A stretch of DNA of 64,000 bases from Paenibacillus solani. GTDB lineage: Bacteria; Bacillota; Bacilli; Paenibacillales; Paenibacillaceae. The notes beneath the pieces were generated by a model, which did not search any database, was not told the DNA's origin, and saw only the letters and a list, made by a program, of their open reading frames with translations. The translations under genes and the position numbers were made by a program. Shown piece after piece: positions 23,758 through 33,194 of the stretch; the stretch's first letter is position 1, and each line of letters starts with the position of its first letter. The DNA is taken from NCBI RefSeq assembly GCF_001277345.1, contig NZ_LIUT01000001.1:405338-469337 (forward strand). The letters run 5' to 3'.

Positions 23758-26073
23758 ATGAAGCCCAGAATACTGCCTAACCAATCTCCCGAGCCGGGGA
23801 ATGCCAACTCTCAGCAGCCGAGGAAAAACACCCTGTTTTGGAGGCTGTTCGCCAATTATTTTCTCCTCATTCTCATTCCTGTAATTGTTGCGTCTGTTCT
23901 TGCCCAGGTGCTGGTCGTTAGTATCATAGAGAAGGATGCCGAGCGTTTCAATCAAGTGATGATGAATCGATTCTCCGAGCAGACGGACAAGGAGCTTCAA
24001 GCCTTGAAGACAAGCATGATTAATATCCTCAGCACCTCCAGATTACGGAGCGTGCTTCTCACTCCCATGGCTTCTTCGCCGGATAGCCAGCTGCTTCCGG
24101 AACTGCTCCATTCCCTGCGGGAGCAGCTGCAGCAGCTGGAATCGGATGATCTCGTCGAGAAGGCTTATTACTATTTTGTACATCAGGATTTGATGATCGA
24201 TGCAGAGACCTATACGAATAAAGCATATTATTTTCAATCGCGATATCCGTTGGATTTAAACCGCCGCCATCAGCTGGAATCCGAATTGTCTGGCAAGAAA
24301 ATGATGGATTTCATGCAGTCATCAACCTCTTTAACAGCTTCGATAAGCTATCCGTTTAATACGGCTTCCCCTGAAGTCTATCTTCTGGTTGAGGTGAAAT
24401 CAGACAAGCTTGAGGAGCAGATCCATATGCCAGAGAGGTGGGTCACGGGCACCGCGATTATGGATGAGAGCGCCAATGTGATAGCCCAACATGGCTTGAA
24501 ACCGTACGATCAACTCGTATTGCAGCAGCGAATACGCACGGATGGTTTTTCTTCGGGATTTACGATATCGGACAAGACAGGGTTATCCTTTATGCCATCC
24601 GGCTTTAACGAGTCCTGGCATTATATCAGCATGATTGATGTAGGCACATTGATGAAGCCAGTCTATATGACTCGCTGGATCTGTTGGTTGTTCCTGCTGT
24701 TCTTCCTCGTTGTCGGCGCACTTACCTCGTACTATCTAAGCCGGCGCTTATACCTGCCGATCCGGGAGATAAAGGATGGACTGAAGTTGCATCATGTTCC
24801 GAAGGGTGAGGCCGGTCATGAAGGAAACGAGTTCGACCTCATCAAACGTTACTCTCAGTTCATTATGACGGAGAATAAAGAGCTGTTTCAGATGGTGAAT
24901 GGGATGCTGCCAGTCATGCAGGAGCAATTTTTAACGAAAATCCTGCTGGGGCAATACCGCGATGCTCTATCAATTGAATTCTATGCCAAGGAAATTGAAT
25001 TCGCTTACATCCATAAGGCCGCTAGAACTGTACTGTGTATCTCCTTCCACTATGACCGGTCGTTTTACGATGCGGCATCGGAATCCTCCAAGACTTTTTT
25101 GCTGACAGCGCTGAAGGACAAAATTCACCGGCTGGCACCCGGTATGGTCTGGATCTGCCAGACAAGGCCGGATCTGATGGCTTGCATTGTGGAGCACGGT
25201 CATATCACGGAGGTTAAAGGTTATCCGGAAAAATTAGCGGAGCAAATTCGGAACATTTTGCTGGAGTACAGTCCTTACTATAAAGCAACGATCGGTATCG
25301 GCAGAACCGTCCACGTGGTGGAAGAACTGCACTATTCCTATGACCATGCTTGTGCCATGCTGACATATCGCGGGCTGCTTTCACCCGTGGAGATATGTGG
25401 AAGTCAGCCTTCCCGGGAGCTTCAGCAGTGGGATTCTTTCCTCGCAGTGCAGGAGGTCCAGCGAATTGTCAATCAGTACAAAACACGTGAGTATGACAAG
25501 CTGCTTCAATCCGTTCTTGCTCTGCTGGAAGAGGGGAAAACCAAGGATGCATCAGCAGTTCAGATGAAGTATTTGCTTGCCGATGTGCTCAATACCTGGA
25601 TTCGCGCCGTGGAATCCGAGCGCAATGAACTGAATGTTCCGTATTACTCGAGTCTGTTCGAACGAATGAATCGCTGCATGACATGGGACGAGCTGACGCA
25701 ATGCTTCGAGGACATTCATGGCTTTCTGTTTCGGAAGCCGGCTTCGACCAGCCGGAGTCAACAATTCAGTGAGGTTGTGAAATACATTCATGAGCACTAT
25801 GATCAAGAGCTGTCGATCGAGCATTTTGCAGGTATGTTGAATATGTCGATTGGGCATTTCAGCAGGACCTTCAAGGAGGAGGTCGGCGAGAAGTACGTGG
25901 AATATATCGCAAAGTATCGGCTGATGAAGGCCAAGCACCTATTACTCGAAACGAATATGAAGATCGATGATGTTGCCGAGAAGGTGGGGTATTGGGGGAG
26001 GAACTCTTTGATTCGGGCTTTTCGCCGGTATGAAGGGATCACGCCTGCCAAATACAGGAACCTTCATCAATAG
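23758..26073 (+). CDS. membrane-bound AraC-family transcriptional regulator
   Basis: A 771-residue one-component regulator. A transmembrane helix (about 35-57, LFANYFLLILIPVIVASVL) is followed by an extracytoplasmic sensing region of about 240 residues, a second helix (about 302-322, WICWLFLLFFLVVGALTSYYL), a HAMP-like linker, a middle cytoplasmic domain and an AraC DNA-binding domain at the C-terminus (VVKYIHEHYDQELSIEHFAG, LNMSIGHFSRTFKEEVGEKY, VGYWGRNSLIRAFRRYEGI). In paenibacilli this type senses sugars or polysaccharide fragments and activates a neighbouring LplB-YtcP-lipoprotein operon, which here begins about 190 bp downstream. ATG 23758 follows AGGGGG. Confidence 0.87.
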   Translation: MKPRILPNQSPEPGNANSQQPRKNTLFWRLFANYFLLILIPVIVASVLAQVLVVSIIEKDAERFNQVMMNRFSEQTDKELQALKTSMINILSTSRLRSVLLTPMASSPDSQLLPELLHSLREQLQQLESDDLVEKAYYYFVHQDLMIDAETYTNKAYYFQSRYPLDLNRRHQLESELSGKKMMDFMQSSTSLTASISYPFNTASPEVYLLVEVKSDKLEEQIHMPERWVTGTAIMDESANVIAQHGLKPYDQLVLQQRIRTDGFSSGFTISDKTGLSFMPSGFNESWHYISMIDVGTLMKPVYMTRWICWLFLLFFLVVGALTSYYLSRRLYLPIREIKDGLKLHHVPKGEAGHEGNEFDLIKRYSQFIMTENKELFQMVNGMLPVMQEQFLTKILLGQYRDALSIEFYAKEIEFAYIHKAARTVLCISFHYDRSFYDAASESSKTFLLTALKDKIHRLAPGMVWICQTRPDLMACIVEHGHITEVKGYPEKLAEQIRNILLEYSPYYKATIGIGRTVHVVEELHYSYDHACAMLTYRGLLSPVEICGSQPSRELQQWDSFLAVQEVQRIVNQYKTREYDKLLQSVLALLEEGKTKDASAVQMKYLLADVLNTWIRAVESERNELNVPYYSSLFERMNRCMTWDELTQCFEDIHGFLFRKPASTSRSQQFSEVVKYIHEHYDQELSIEHFAGMLNMSIGHFSRTFKEEVGEKYVEYIAKYRLMKAKHLLLETNMKIDDVAEKVGYWGRNSLIRAFRRYEGITPAKYRNLHQ

Positions 26074-26076
26074 GGA

Positions 26077-26115
26077 AAAAAAGAGACTGCATTTTTTTCT
26101 GAAGTCTCTTTTTTT
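26077..26115 (+). terminator. terminator after the AraC regulator
   Basis: AAAAAGAGACT and AGTCTCTTTTT arms flank a loop of about 14 nt, followed by more T. The A-rich 5' arm could also work on the opposite strand. Confidence 0.8.
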
Positions 26116-26187
26116 GCATAGGACTAGGGCGTAAAGCCTTGCACCGCCTGCGCTGCAAAAGGAGAGTCTTAAGGAAAAGATGTTAGC

Positions 26188-26248
26188 TTTACGGGGAGGG
26201 AACACGGCTCGTATAGTGGGGACAACAACCGAAATGTAAATGCTTTCA
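26188..26248 (+). promoter_or_regulatory. promoter and CcpA (cre) site of the ABC-amidohydrolase operon
   Basis: TTTACG (26188-26193) and TATAGT (26212-26217) are 18 bp apart. Downstream, TGTAAATGCTTTCA (26235-26248) matches the cre consensus TGWAANCGNTNWCA except for T instead of C at position 7. Placed between promoter and RBS, CcpA there would block transcription when preferred sugars are present (known mechanism; binding here is inferred). Confidence 0.6.
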
Positions 26249-26265
26249 AGCGGAGGTGGGGATTA

Positions 26266-27186
26266 TTGGCGCAGCTATCACGGACCATCTATATTCTAAG
26301 AAAACATAAAGCGTTGTACTTGCTGATGCTGCCCGGCATTTTGTACTACGTGATATTCAAGTACGCGCCGATGTACGGCATTATTATCGCCTTTCAGGAC
26401 TATTCGATCGGCCGGGGCATTTTGGGAAGCAAGTTTGTCGGTCTCAAGCATTTAATTGAATTCTTCTATGTCACCCCCGATGCATGGAAGCTGATTCGCA
26501 ACACGATCATGCTGAATGTATACGATCTTTTGTTTCATTTTCCGGCGCCGATCATCCTGGCGATTCTATTCCATGAACTGAAGAGCAAATGGTTCAAACG
26601 GTTTGTGCAAAACATCAGCTACATGCCGCATTTCCTGTCTACCGTCGTGATCGCTGGCATTCTTGTCACCTTCCTGTCTCCGACCACGGGTGTGGTGAAT
26701 CATCTCCTCGTCAAGCTGTTCGGTATGGAGCCGATTATGTTTCTGGGCATACCGGAGTGGTTCAGGACGGTGTATGTGGGCTCTGAAATCTGGCAGAAGG
26801 TAGGATGGGGCACCATTCTCTATCTGGCTGCGATTGCCGGCATTGATCCGACGCTGTATGAAGCGGCCAAGATGGACGGAGCGAATCGGTGGCAGCAGGT
26901 TCGGCATATTACGTTCATCGGCATGGTGCCGGTCATGATCATTCTGTTCGTGCTGTCGCTAGGCAATTTCATGGAGGCCAGCTTTGAGAAAATCCTCTTG
27001 ATCTACAACACGATGAATTATGAAACCTCGGATGTCATTAACACCTTTGTGTATCGGCGGGGTATCCTGGACGCCGATTTCAGCTTCGCAACCGCGGTGG
27101 GCCTGTTCCAATCGGCGATTGGCTTCATTCTGGTCGTTGCAGCCAACCGGATCGTACGCAAATATTCGGAGACCAGCTTGTGGTAA
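26266..27186 (+). CDS. ABC transporter permease, LplB type
   Basis: A 306-residue inner-membrane permease of the LplB/polysaccharide type with six predicted helices. LLMLPGILYYVIFKYAPMYG is the typical first helix, and the ATPase-contacting loop reads YEAAKMDGANRWQQVRHITF. TTG 26266 is the start, with GGAGGTG 8 bp upstream. First gene of a five-gene operon; pairs with the permease at 27199 and the lipoprotein at 28119. It carries oligosaccharides or related glycosides inward, powered by a shared MsmX-like ATPase not encoded here. Confidence 0.9.
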   Translation: MAQLSRTIYILRKHKALYLLMLPGILYYVIFKYAPMYGIIIAFQDYSIGRGILGSKFVGLKHLIEFFYVTPDAWKLIRNTIMLNVYDLLFHFPAPIILAILFHELKSKWFKRFVQNISYMPHFLSTVVIAGILVTFLSPTTGVVNHLLVKLFGMEPIMFLGIPEWFRTVYVGSEIWQKVGWGTILYLAAIAGIDPTLYEAAKMDGANRWQQVRHITFIGMVPVMIILFVLSLGNFMEASFEKILLIYNTMNYETSDVINTFVYRRGILDADFSFATAVGLFQSAIGFILVVAANRIVRKYSETSLW

Positions 27187-27198
27187 GGGAGGTGCGCG

Positions 27199-28059
27199 AT
27201 GAAAAAGCAGGAAAGCTTGGCCTCGAAGCTGTTTGACGTACTCAATGTATTGTTCATGATTGTGCTGATCATTGTGATGGCCTACCCCATGGTGTACGTG
27301 TTCTCGGCTTCCATCAGCAACAATGCCATGGTTGCGAGCGGTTCGGTCTTGCTATGGCCGAAAAAGATTACGCTGATCGCTTACGAGCAGCTCATCTATA
27401 ACCCCGATCTCTGGGTCAGTTATTGGAATACAATTCGCTACACATTCCTTCATACTTTGCTGACGTTAATTGCGACATCGGCGATGGCTTACCCGCTGGC
27501 GAAGCGGTGGCTGCCTGGACGAAGAGTGATCCTGCTGATGGCGGCGTTCACGCTTCTCTTCAGCGGGGGGATGATTCCGACCTTCCTGATCGTTCAGAAG
27601 CTGGGAATGCTGGACACGATCTGGGCGATTGTCCTCCCGTCTCTGATCAGCACATGGTACTTGTTCATCATGCGGACATTCTTTGAAGCATTGCCGGAGG
27701 AGCTTGAAGATGCGGCCGCCATCGATGGGTGTGGGTCCATGCAGATTCTGGTGCGAATTGTGCTGCCGTTATCTGTGCCTGTCATGGTAACGATCGGCCT
27801 GTTCACCGCCGTGAATCAATGGAATTCTTTCTTCAGCGCTTTGATCTACCTGAATAACCGGGAAATGTATCCACTGCAGATCATGATGCGCAACATTCTG
27901 ATCGCAGGCACGAATGTGCAGGGCGAGGGAGATCTGACGCATCTGGAGACATTGAAATACGCCATGATCATAATCGGTACGCTGCCGATCCTGTGCGTCT
28001 ATCCGTTTATTCAGAAATATTTTGTACAAGGCACGATGATTGGCGGCATTAAGGGGTAG
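27199..28059 (+). CDS. ABC transporter permease, YtcP type
   Basis: A 286-residue MalG-like partner of the preceding permease. The family-typical opening helix is IVLIIVMAYPMVYVFSASIS, followed by FTLLFSGGMIPTFLIVQKLG, and the EAA-like loop reads LEDAAAIDGCGSMQILVRIVLPL. The final residues GTMIGGIKG are characteristic. The gene starts 12 bp after its neighbour's stop with GGGAGGTG upstream. Confidence 0.9.
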   Translation: MKKQESLASKLFDVLNVLFMIVLIIVMAYPMVYVFSASISNNAMVASGSVLLWPKKITLIAYEQLIYNPDLWVSYWNTIRYTFLHTLLTLIATSAMAYPLAKRWLPGRRVILLMAAFTLLFSGGMIPTFLIVQKLGMLDTIWAIVLPSLISTWYLFIMRTFFEALPEELEDAAAIDGCGSMQILVRIVLPLSVPVMVTIGLFTAVNQWNSFFSALIYLNNREMYPLQIMMRNILIAGTNVQGEGDLTHLETLKYAMIIIGTLPILCVYPFIQKYFVQGTMIGGIKG

Positions 28060-28118
28060 TTATGGATTTCGAGCAAATCCATTTCTATACGTTGTGGAGA
28101 TAAAAAGGAGGTTTGGGA

Positions 28119-29669
28119 ATGAGGCGAAAGGGGTTCAGAACAGCACTTGCCATAATCCTGCTCTGCGCGATGCTGGTTACGGGATGCACGGGCGGCAGCA
28201 AGGGGGATTCGGGGACGTTAAGCCCTGACAAACCGGTTACTTTTTCATGGCTGGTATACGACCGGGTCGAGGGCAAGGTTCGGGATGATTGGGAGATCTT
28301 CAAAGAGATCGAGGCCAAGACGGGTGTTAAAGTGAAGTTCCAGATCGTCAGCCAGGAAGGGCTTGAGGAGAAAAGACAGATCATGATTGCTACGAATACC
28401 GCCACGGATTTTATCCAGGTGCCGACGCAGGACGGCAGGGAGCATGGGCCGGAGAAGGTGTTCCTGAATCTCAACGATTATTTGGATCGAGCGCCGAATC
28501 TGAAAGCCTTTTACGAGAAATATCCTGAAGCCAAGGCACTGGCAACGGGTACGGACGGAGGCTTGTACACCGTACCTGTACTGGAGGGAGATGCGGAAGG
28601 CAAGGGCTTCAACTTTATCTGGTATGCTCGCAAGGACATTATGGACCAACACGGGATACAAGCACCGAGCACGGTGGATGAATTTTATCAGTATCTGAAA
28701 ATGTTGAAGGAAAAGGTTCCGGGTTCCTATCCGCTCATCTCAAACGCGATTGTGGGCGATACGGGGCTGTATACAACCTTTGGGCGTATCTTCACAGGCA
28801 TCAGCGGCTTCTACAATCTGGATCCGACTACGGATCAATATGCTTTCGCACCTTACCATGAGAATTATCAAGATATGCTGGTGTACCTGAATAAGCTGTA
28901 TGCGGAAAAATTGCTGGACCCGGAATTTTCACTGCTGACGCAGGCGCAATGGGAGGAACGGATTCTTACCGGTAAATCCTTGGTGACCTTCTTCTGGAAG
29001 GCTGATCTGGAGTCGCTTGTCGCGAAAGCGCGGGGGGCAGGGACGGCGGAATATGAACTGGATGCGATTCCTTCCTTTGCCGCCGAAGGGATCAAGAACT
29101 ATCAGTTTTCCCGTCCGGTCGTTGGCACCGTTGGTCGAGCCATCTCGGCCAAGGTGAAGGATAAGGAGCGCGCAGTCCAGTTCCTCGATTATTTGGTCAG
29201 CGAAGAGGGAACGAATTATTTATCCCTGGGCATCGAAGGTAAAACTTATACGATGGAGGACAGCAAAGCCGTTTATAACAAGGACTTCGGCGAGTCTCCG
29301 TTTAATGCGCTGCGCAAGGATTGGGGCGTATGGTATGACTTGATTACACTGAATAATGCCAAATCCCGTGAAGTATGGGAGCGCGGATTGAGCGAGAAGA
29401 GCAAGGATATCAATGCAAGGTATGAGCAGTACATTATTCCCGCACCGAAACAGATCGTAAAGACAGAAGAAGAGCTGGAGCTTGAGAAATCGAAGCTGAA
29501 CAATCTGAACAAATTCCTTGAGCAGAAGGTGACGGAGTTTGTTACCGGCAAAACGCCGATTAACGATACCACCTATGGGCAATTTATTGACCAGGCCAAA
29601 AAACTCGGATCCGATGAACTCCTTGCCATGTATAACACCGCCTATACTCGCACATATGGCGGCAAATAA
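28119..29669 (+). CDS. extracellular solute-binding lipoprotein (LipO type)
   Basis: A 516-residue lipoprotein with signal ALAIILLCAMLVTGC ending in a lipobox, then the large binding fold typical of LplA/LipO proteins (about 500 residues, with the GTDGGLYTVPVLEGDAEG and WYARKDIMDQHGI segments). Start ATG 28119 lies 7 bp after AAGGAGG. It delivers substrate to the two permeases upstream. The pairing with an amidohydrolase and a Rieske protein suggests the ligand may not be a simple oligosaccharide. Confidence 0.88.
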   Translation: MRRKGFRTALAIILLCAMLVTGCTGGSKGDSGTLSPDKPVTFSWLVYDRVEGKVRDDWEIFKEIEAKTGVKVKFQIVSQEGLEEKRQIMIATNTATDFIQVPTQDGREHGPEKVFLNLNDYLDRAPNLKAFYEKYPEAKALATGTDGGLYTVPVLEGDAEGKGFNFIWYARKDIMDQHGIQAPSTVDEFYQYLKMLKEKVPGSYPLISNAIVGDTGLYTTFGRIFTGISGFYNLDPTTDQYAFAPYHENYQDMLVYLNKLYAEKLLDPEFSLLTQAQWEERILTGKSLVTFFWKADLESLVAKARGAGTAEYELDAIPSFAAEGIKNYQFSRPVVGTVGRAISAKVKDKERAVQFLDYLVSEEGTNYLSLGIEGKTYTMEDSKAVYNKDFGESPFNALRKDWGVWYDLITLNNAKSREVWERGLSEKSKDINARYEQYIIPAPKQIVKTEEELELEKSKLNNLNKFLEQKVTEFVTGKTPINDTTYGQFIDQAKKLGSDELLAMYNTAYTRTYGGK

Positions 29670-29698
29670 TCCACAAGCGGAGATGGAGGAATCAGGCA

Positions 29699-30754
29699 AT
29701 GGACGATATGAAAATTATCGATGTCGACGTTCATAACGAGCAGGACGACAGGGCGCTGCTTCCATATCTGCAGGAGCCCTGGCGCTCCCGGGTTGCTGCA
29801 TCCGGCATCGGTTATGCAGGCTCAGGTTATTACTCGCCGATCGGCGTGATGAAAAAAGACTCGATCCCTCCGGGGGGAGGCAAAGCTGGCTCGGATCCCG
29901 ATTATATGATCAAGCAGTTAATCGAAGGCTACAATCTGGACTATGCCGTGTTGACGGGAGTCGTCTACAACATTTCGTCTACCCATGATCCAGATTATGC
30001 TGCAGCGATATGCTCAGCTTATAACGATTATCTGATTGCCGAGTGGCTTGGCAAGCATAAAGCGTTCAAGGGAGCCATGGTGGTGGCCACCCAGGACCCA
30101 CTGCTGGCGGCACGCGAGATCGATAGGATCGGCGGCCATCCGGATATCGTGGAGGTTATGATCTCCAGCGCGGCGCGTTCGCCGCTGGGACAGCGTTACT
30201 ATCATCCGATCTACGAAGCGACGGAGCGTAAAGGTCTTCCGGTCGCGATCCACCCGGGAGCAGAAGGCGGCGGGAGCTCAACGGCTCCCACCGCAGCCGG
30301 TTACCCGACCCGCTACATCGAGTGGCACACCTGTCTCTCCCAGATGTTCATGGCGCATCTGGTGAGCATGGTCTGCGAGGGCGTGTTTGTGAAGTATCCG
30401 AGCCTCAAGGTCGTTCTGGTTGAAGGCGGAGTGGCCTGGCTGCCGGCCCTGATGTGGCGACTGGACAAAAACTATAAGGCGCTGCGTTCAACCGTGCCCT
30501 GGCTGACCAGAATGCCAAGCGAATACATCCGGGATCACTGCTACTTATCGACGCAGCCGATCGAGGAGCCGGACAATCCGCAGCATCTCATCGATCTCTT
30601 CAATATGATCGATGCCGAGAACATGCTGCTTTATTCCAGCGACTACCCACATTGGGACTTCGACTCGCCTAGCCATATTCTGCGGGGCCTGAAGCCGGAA
30701 GCGCGGCGGAAGATCTTTTATGAGAATGCGAAGCAGCTGTATCGGCTGGATTGA
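29699..30754 (+). CDS. amidohydrolase 2 family metal-dependent hydrolase
   Basis: A 351-residue TIM-barrel enzyme of the amidohydrolase-2 family (decarboxylases and hydrolases of aromatic or lactone compounds). The metal motif begins IIDVDVHNEQ (D8, D10, H12), with LPVAIHPGAEGG and the family end motif LLYSSDYPHWDFDSP carrying the conserved Asp. It starts 29 bp after the binding-protein gene, with GGAGGAATC upstream, and precedes a Rieske ferredoxin. Likely cytoplasmic. The substrate cannot be told; family members act on 2-pyrone-4,6-dicarboxylate, carboxymuconate-type compounds and related acids. Confidence 0.85.
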   Translation: MDDMKIIDVDVHNEQDDRALLPYLQEPWRSRVAASGIGYAGSGYYSPIGVMKKDSIPPGGGKAGSDPDYMIKQLIEGYNLDYAVLTGVVYNISSTHDPDYAAAICSAYNDYLIAEWLGKHKAFKGAMVVATQDPLLAAREIDRIGGHPDIVEVMISSAARSPLGQRYYHPIYEATERKGLPVAIHPGAEGGGSSTAPTAAGYPTRYIEWHTCLSQMFMAHLVSMVCEGVFVKYPSLKVVLVEGGVAWLPALMWRLDKNYKALRSTVPWLTRMPSEYIRDHCYLSTQPIEEPDNPQHLIDLFNMIDAENMLLYSSDYPHWDFDSPSHILRGLKPEARRKIFYENAKQLYRLD

Positions 30755-30806
30755 GGGAGTAGATGATGTTGATAAACCCCGTGGTTGATGGCAAGGAGGT
30801 GCTGGC

Positions 30807-31166
30807 ATGGGAGTATATTACGTACTTTCGGAGGAGGACATTCCGGAGGGCGGCCACGCGGTCGTAAACATTGAGGGACGCGAAATTGGCATCTATCGAA
30901 TAAATGGCGAGTATCATGCCATTCTCAACTACTGCCCGCATCAGGGAGCGCCGATCTGCGCGGGACTGGTCTCCGGCACGACGCTTCCTTCGGAAGTATA
31001 TGATTACGAATACGGCAGGGCAGGCGAGATCGTGCGCTGTCCCTGGCATGGCTGGGAGTTTGACCTGCAAACCGGCAAGTCGCTGTTCAGTGACCGGATC
31101 CGGGTGAAGAAGTATAAGGTGGAGGTCCATGAGGGCAAGGTGGGGGTGGTGATGGGGAGGGGGTAG
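30807..31166 (+). CDS. Rieske [2Fe-2S] ferredoxin
   Basis: A 119-residue small Rieske protein. The cluster ligands are seen as CPH (C43, H45) and CPWH (C78, H81), in NYCPHQGAPIC and VRCPWHGWEFD. It carries electrons to a partner oxygenase or reductase, but no oxygenase subunit is in this window. AAGGAGGTG lies before ATG 30807. Last gene of the operon starting at 26266; terminator at 31195. Confidence 0.87.
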   Translation: MGVYYVLSEEDIPEGGHAVVNIEGREIGIYRINGEYHAILNYCPHQGAPICAGLVSGTTLPSEVYDYEYGRAGEIVRCPWHGWEFDLQTGKSLFSDRIRVKKYKVEVHEGKVGVVMGRG

Positions 31167-31194
31167 GCCCTGTATTCCCCGGGGAATTATGAAA

Positions 31195-31241
31195 AAAGAG
31201 CGAGTATATGATGGATATATGCCCATCAAACTCGCTCTTTT
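31195..31241. terminator. probable bidirectional terminator
   Basis: AAAGAGCGAG (31195-31204) and CTCGCTCTTT (31231-31240) form a 10-bp stem; A-rich on one side and T-rich on the other. It serves the Rieske gene and could also serve the convergent gene at 31307. Confidence 0.75.
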
Positions 31242-31306
31242 GGCCTTGTTTTTATACTGGATAGGTAAAAAATGTAGCTTTCTAGGAATTCACTTGATGA
31301 AATAAA

Positions 31307-31855
31307 CTAGGATTCAAAGGGCTTCATTGATTGAGCGACTTCAATCATCTGCTCCCTTGTCAATACGACGCTGCTCATTTCAATGTAAGTATTACCTTGA
31401 ATCCATTTCAGAAAGCCACCATTCTGTTCTTTATTCATCCAAGGTTCAAATCGTGCTTCAATATCTCCCCATGTGACCAGTTCTCCTCTTGAATTGAATG
31501 TAAATGTACGCTCTTCTTGTTTGGTTAAACTGGTGTTATTCTGTAAATCGATGCTAGTAATTGAGTGGGTTGCCTTGTAATCGTATGCTTTATGCTGTTC
31601 GACTCCAAGTAAATAAATAGCTCCAGACATATCAAAGTAACTAAATCTGGTATAGGTAATTTTTTTCTCGCCAGGTTTGTACGGATAAGGAACAGGGATT
31701 TCCAGTTTCCAATCCATTTTTGACTGTTGAGGCACATAGATAATGAAATCTGTGTCCTTTCTGAGCTGCCGTAAAGCTTCATGATCTGCAAATGCCCCTT
31801 GTGGTAATCCTAATAAAAGTAGGACACATATAAGGGTTAGTGTTATCTTTTTCAT
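31307..31855 (-). CDS. secreted protein with DUF4367-like end
   Basis: A 182-residue exported protein. The signal peptide is KKITLTLICVLLLLGLPQGA, followed by FADHEALRQL. The C-terminal part (YIEMSSVVLTREQMIEVAQS) resembles the DUF4367/outer-membrane-lipoprotein-sorting-like domain common in Bacillota secreted proteins of unknown role; there is no lipobox cysteine. AGGAGGAAATGAAATAG precedes the ATG. It is monocistronic, between two bidirectional terminators. Confidence 0.7.
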   Translation of the reverse strand: MKKITLTLICVLLLLGLPQGAFADHEALRQLRKDTDFIIYVPQQSKMDWKLEIPVPYPYKPGEKKITYTRFSYFDMSGAIYLLGVEQHKAYDYKATHSITSIDLQNNTSLTKQEERTFTFNSRGELVTWGDIEARFEPWMNKEQNGGFLKWIQGNTYIEMSSVVLTREQMIEVAQSMKPFES

Positions 31856-31949
31856 CTATTTCATTTCCTCCTGGATGAGAATTAACCTAGTTTTCGCAAC
31901 AACCTGACCGATTTATTCTTTCAGAATGTAACTTCATTGAAATAGAAAA

Positions 31950-31977
31950 AAAGGACTACGGTGATCCGTAGTCCTTT
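31950..31977. terminator. bidirectional terminator
   Basis: AAAGGACTACGG (31950-31961) and CCGTAGTCCTTT (31966-31977) form a 12-bp perfect stem with a TGAT loop. On the minus strand, preceded by the chromate transporter gene at 32023, it ends in TTTTT. Confidence 0.8.
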
Positions 31978-32022
31978 CGCTAAAACTTATACTTAATGCT
32001 AAGCGAATCTATCGAGAAAAAC

Positions 32023-32565
32023 TCACACCACCTGCGACAACACCAGTCCTCCATAAGCAAAAGCCGCCAAAATCACCAGCGCCGGATGGATTTTGCGGAT
32101 ATTCATGGCCCAGAAGGCGACGGCCGCAATTCCAAGGGATTGCAGGAGGCCGATGGAGATGACGGAGTTTTTGCCGATCTGCCACGTCAGCGTTAGCATC
32201 ATAATGGCGATGACGGGCTGAACCAACAGTGTCATACCCTTAACGACCGGCGAATTGCGATGTTTCTGCAGCAGGTTCAACAGCCAGACGAGGGCTACAG
32301 CGGAAGGTATGACTGTCGCTGCAAGGGCAAGGGTCATGCCCATCCAGCCGGATACACCGTATCCGACAAATGCGGCGATCTTCGTCGCGATCGGTCCGGG
32401 CAGCGCGTTGGCCAGGGCAAGCATGTTGGAGAACTCCGTATCGGAGAGCCAGCCGTGATTCGTGACGATCTCTTTATACATGAGCGGAATCGAAGCGGGA
32501 CCGCCGCCGTATCCGAGGACATTGGAGACAAAAAAGCTGATCAGCAGCTGAAGCCATTCTTCCAT
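32023..32565 (-). CDS. chromate transporter, short-chain CHR family (second subunit)
   Basis: A 180-residue membrane protein of the chromate ion transporter family, half-length (single CHR domain) type. The family signature GYGGGPASIPLMYKEIV is near the N-terminus, followed by NALPGPIATKIAAFVGYGVSG. It works as a heterodimer with the neighbouring half-size protein, exporting chromate or taking up a related oxyanion. Stop and start with the upstream gene overlap as TAATG (translational coupling). Order Lrp-CHR-CHR matches the ywrC-ywrB-ywrA set of Bacillus subtilis. Confidence 0.87.
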   Translation of the reverse strand: MEEWLQLLISFFVSNVLGYGGGPASIPLMYKEIVTNHGWLSDTEFSNMLALANALPGPIATKIAAFVGYGVSGWMGMTLALAATVIPSAVALVWLLNLLQKHRNSPVVKGMTLLVQPVIAIMMLTLTWQIGKNSVISIGLLQSLGIAAVAFWAMNIRKIHPALVILAAFAYGGLVLSQVV

Positions 32566-33188
32566 TAAGCGGAGCCCTCCTTATCCCGTCTTTGTTTTTT
32601 TAACTTCGCTACGAATTTGAAATGCACGGTGCCGTAAGCAAGGAACAGTAAAATAACGATGGCTGGGTGAATTTGAATGCTCTCCAGCAGAAGGAACGAC
32701 AGGACGAAAAATCCGATGCCGACATAGATGCCGAGACCTTTGACTGCCTTCTCGCCAAACTCGTAAGCCATCGTTCCCAGCATGACCGCAATGACCGGTG
32801 TAACGCCAGCGATCATGCCGGCAACGATCTTGGAACTGCTGAGAAAAGTCACCGCTGACAAGAGTGCAATCATTGCGATGCTCGTTGGAAAAATATGCGC
32901 GAGAACGGCCACTACAGCGCCGAGCACCCCTTTTTTCTGATAACCGAGATAGGCTGCCATCTTCGTGGCGATGGGACCCGGAAGGGCATTGGCCAAGGCG
33001 AGTACTTCACCGAATTCATCGTCACTGAGCCATTTATAACGAATGACCGCTTCATGATAAATCAAAGGAATAACGGAAGGACCGCCGCCATAACCGAGTA
33101 TTCCGGTTCGAAACATACCGAGTATTAATTCTACATATGGATTGCTGGTTTTATCATTCAAGGCAGGATTCCTTTCTGTCGAAGTCAT
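32565..33188 (-). CDS. chromate transporter, short-chain CHR family (first subunit)
   Basis: A 207-residue (or 198 if started at TTG 33161) half-size CHR protein with GYGGGPSVIPLIYHEAVIRY and NALPGPIATKMAAYLGYQKKG, paired with the protein at 32023. ATG 33188 has no clear RBS, while TTG 33161 is preceded by AGAAAGGA with suitable spacing, so that may be the real start. About six hydrophobic segments. It follows the frameshifted Lrp-type gene by 6 bp. Confidence 0.87.
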   Translation of the reverse strand: MTSTERNPALNDKTSNPYVELILGMFRTGILGYGGGPSVIPLIYHEAVIRYKWLSDDEFGEVLALANALPGPIATKMAAYLGYQKKGVLGAVVAVLAHIFPTSIAMIALLSAVTFLSSSKIVAGMIAGVTPVIAVMLGTMAYEFGEKAVKGLGIYVGIGFFVLSFLLLESIQIHPAIVILLFLAYGTVHFKFVAKLKKQRRDKEGSA

Positions 33189-33194
33189 TTAGAG

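Noticed and set aside
32255-32568. Plus-strand frames opposite the chromate transporter genes
   Set aside because: They are antisense to the clearly conserved CHR motifs and lack start signals.
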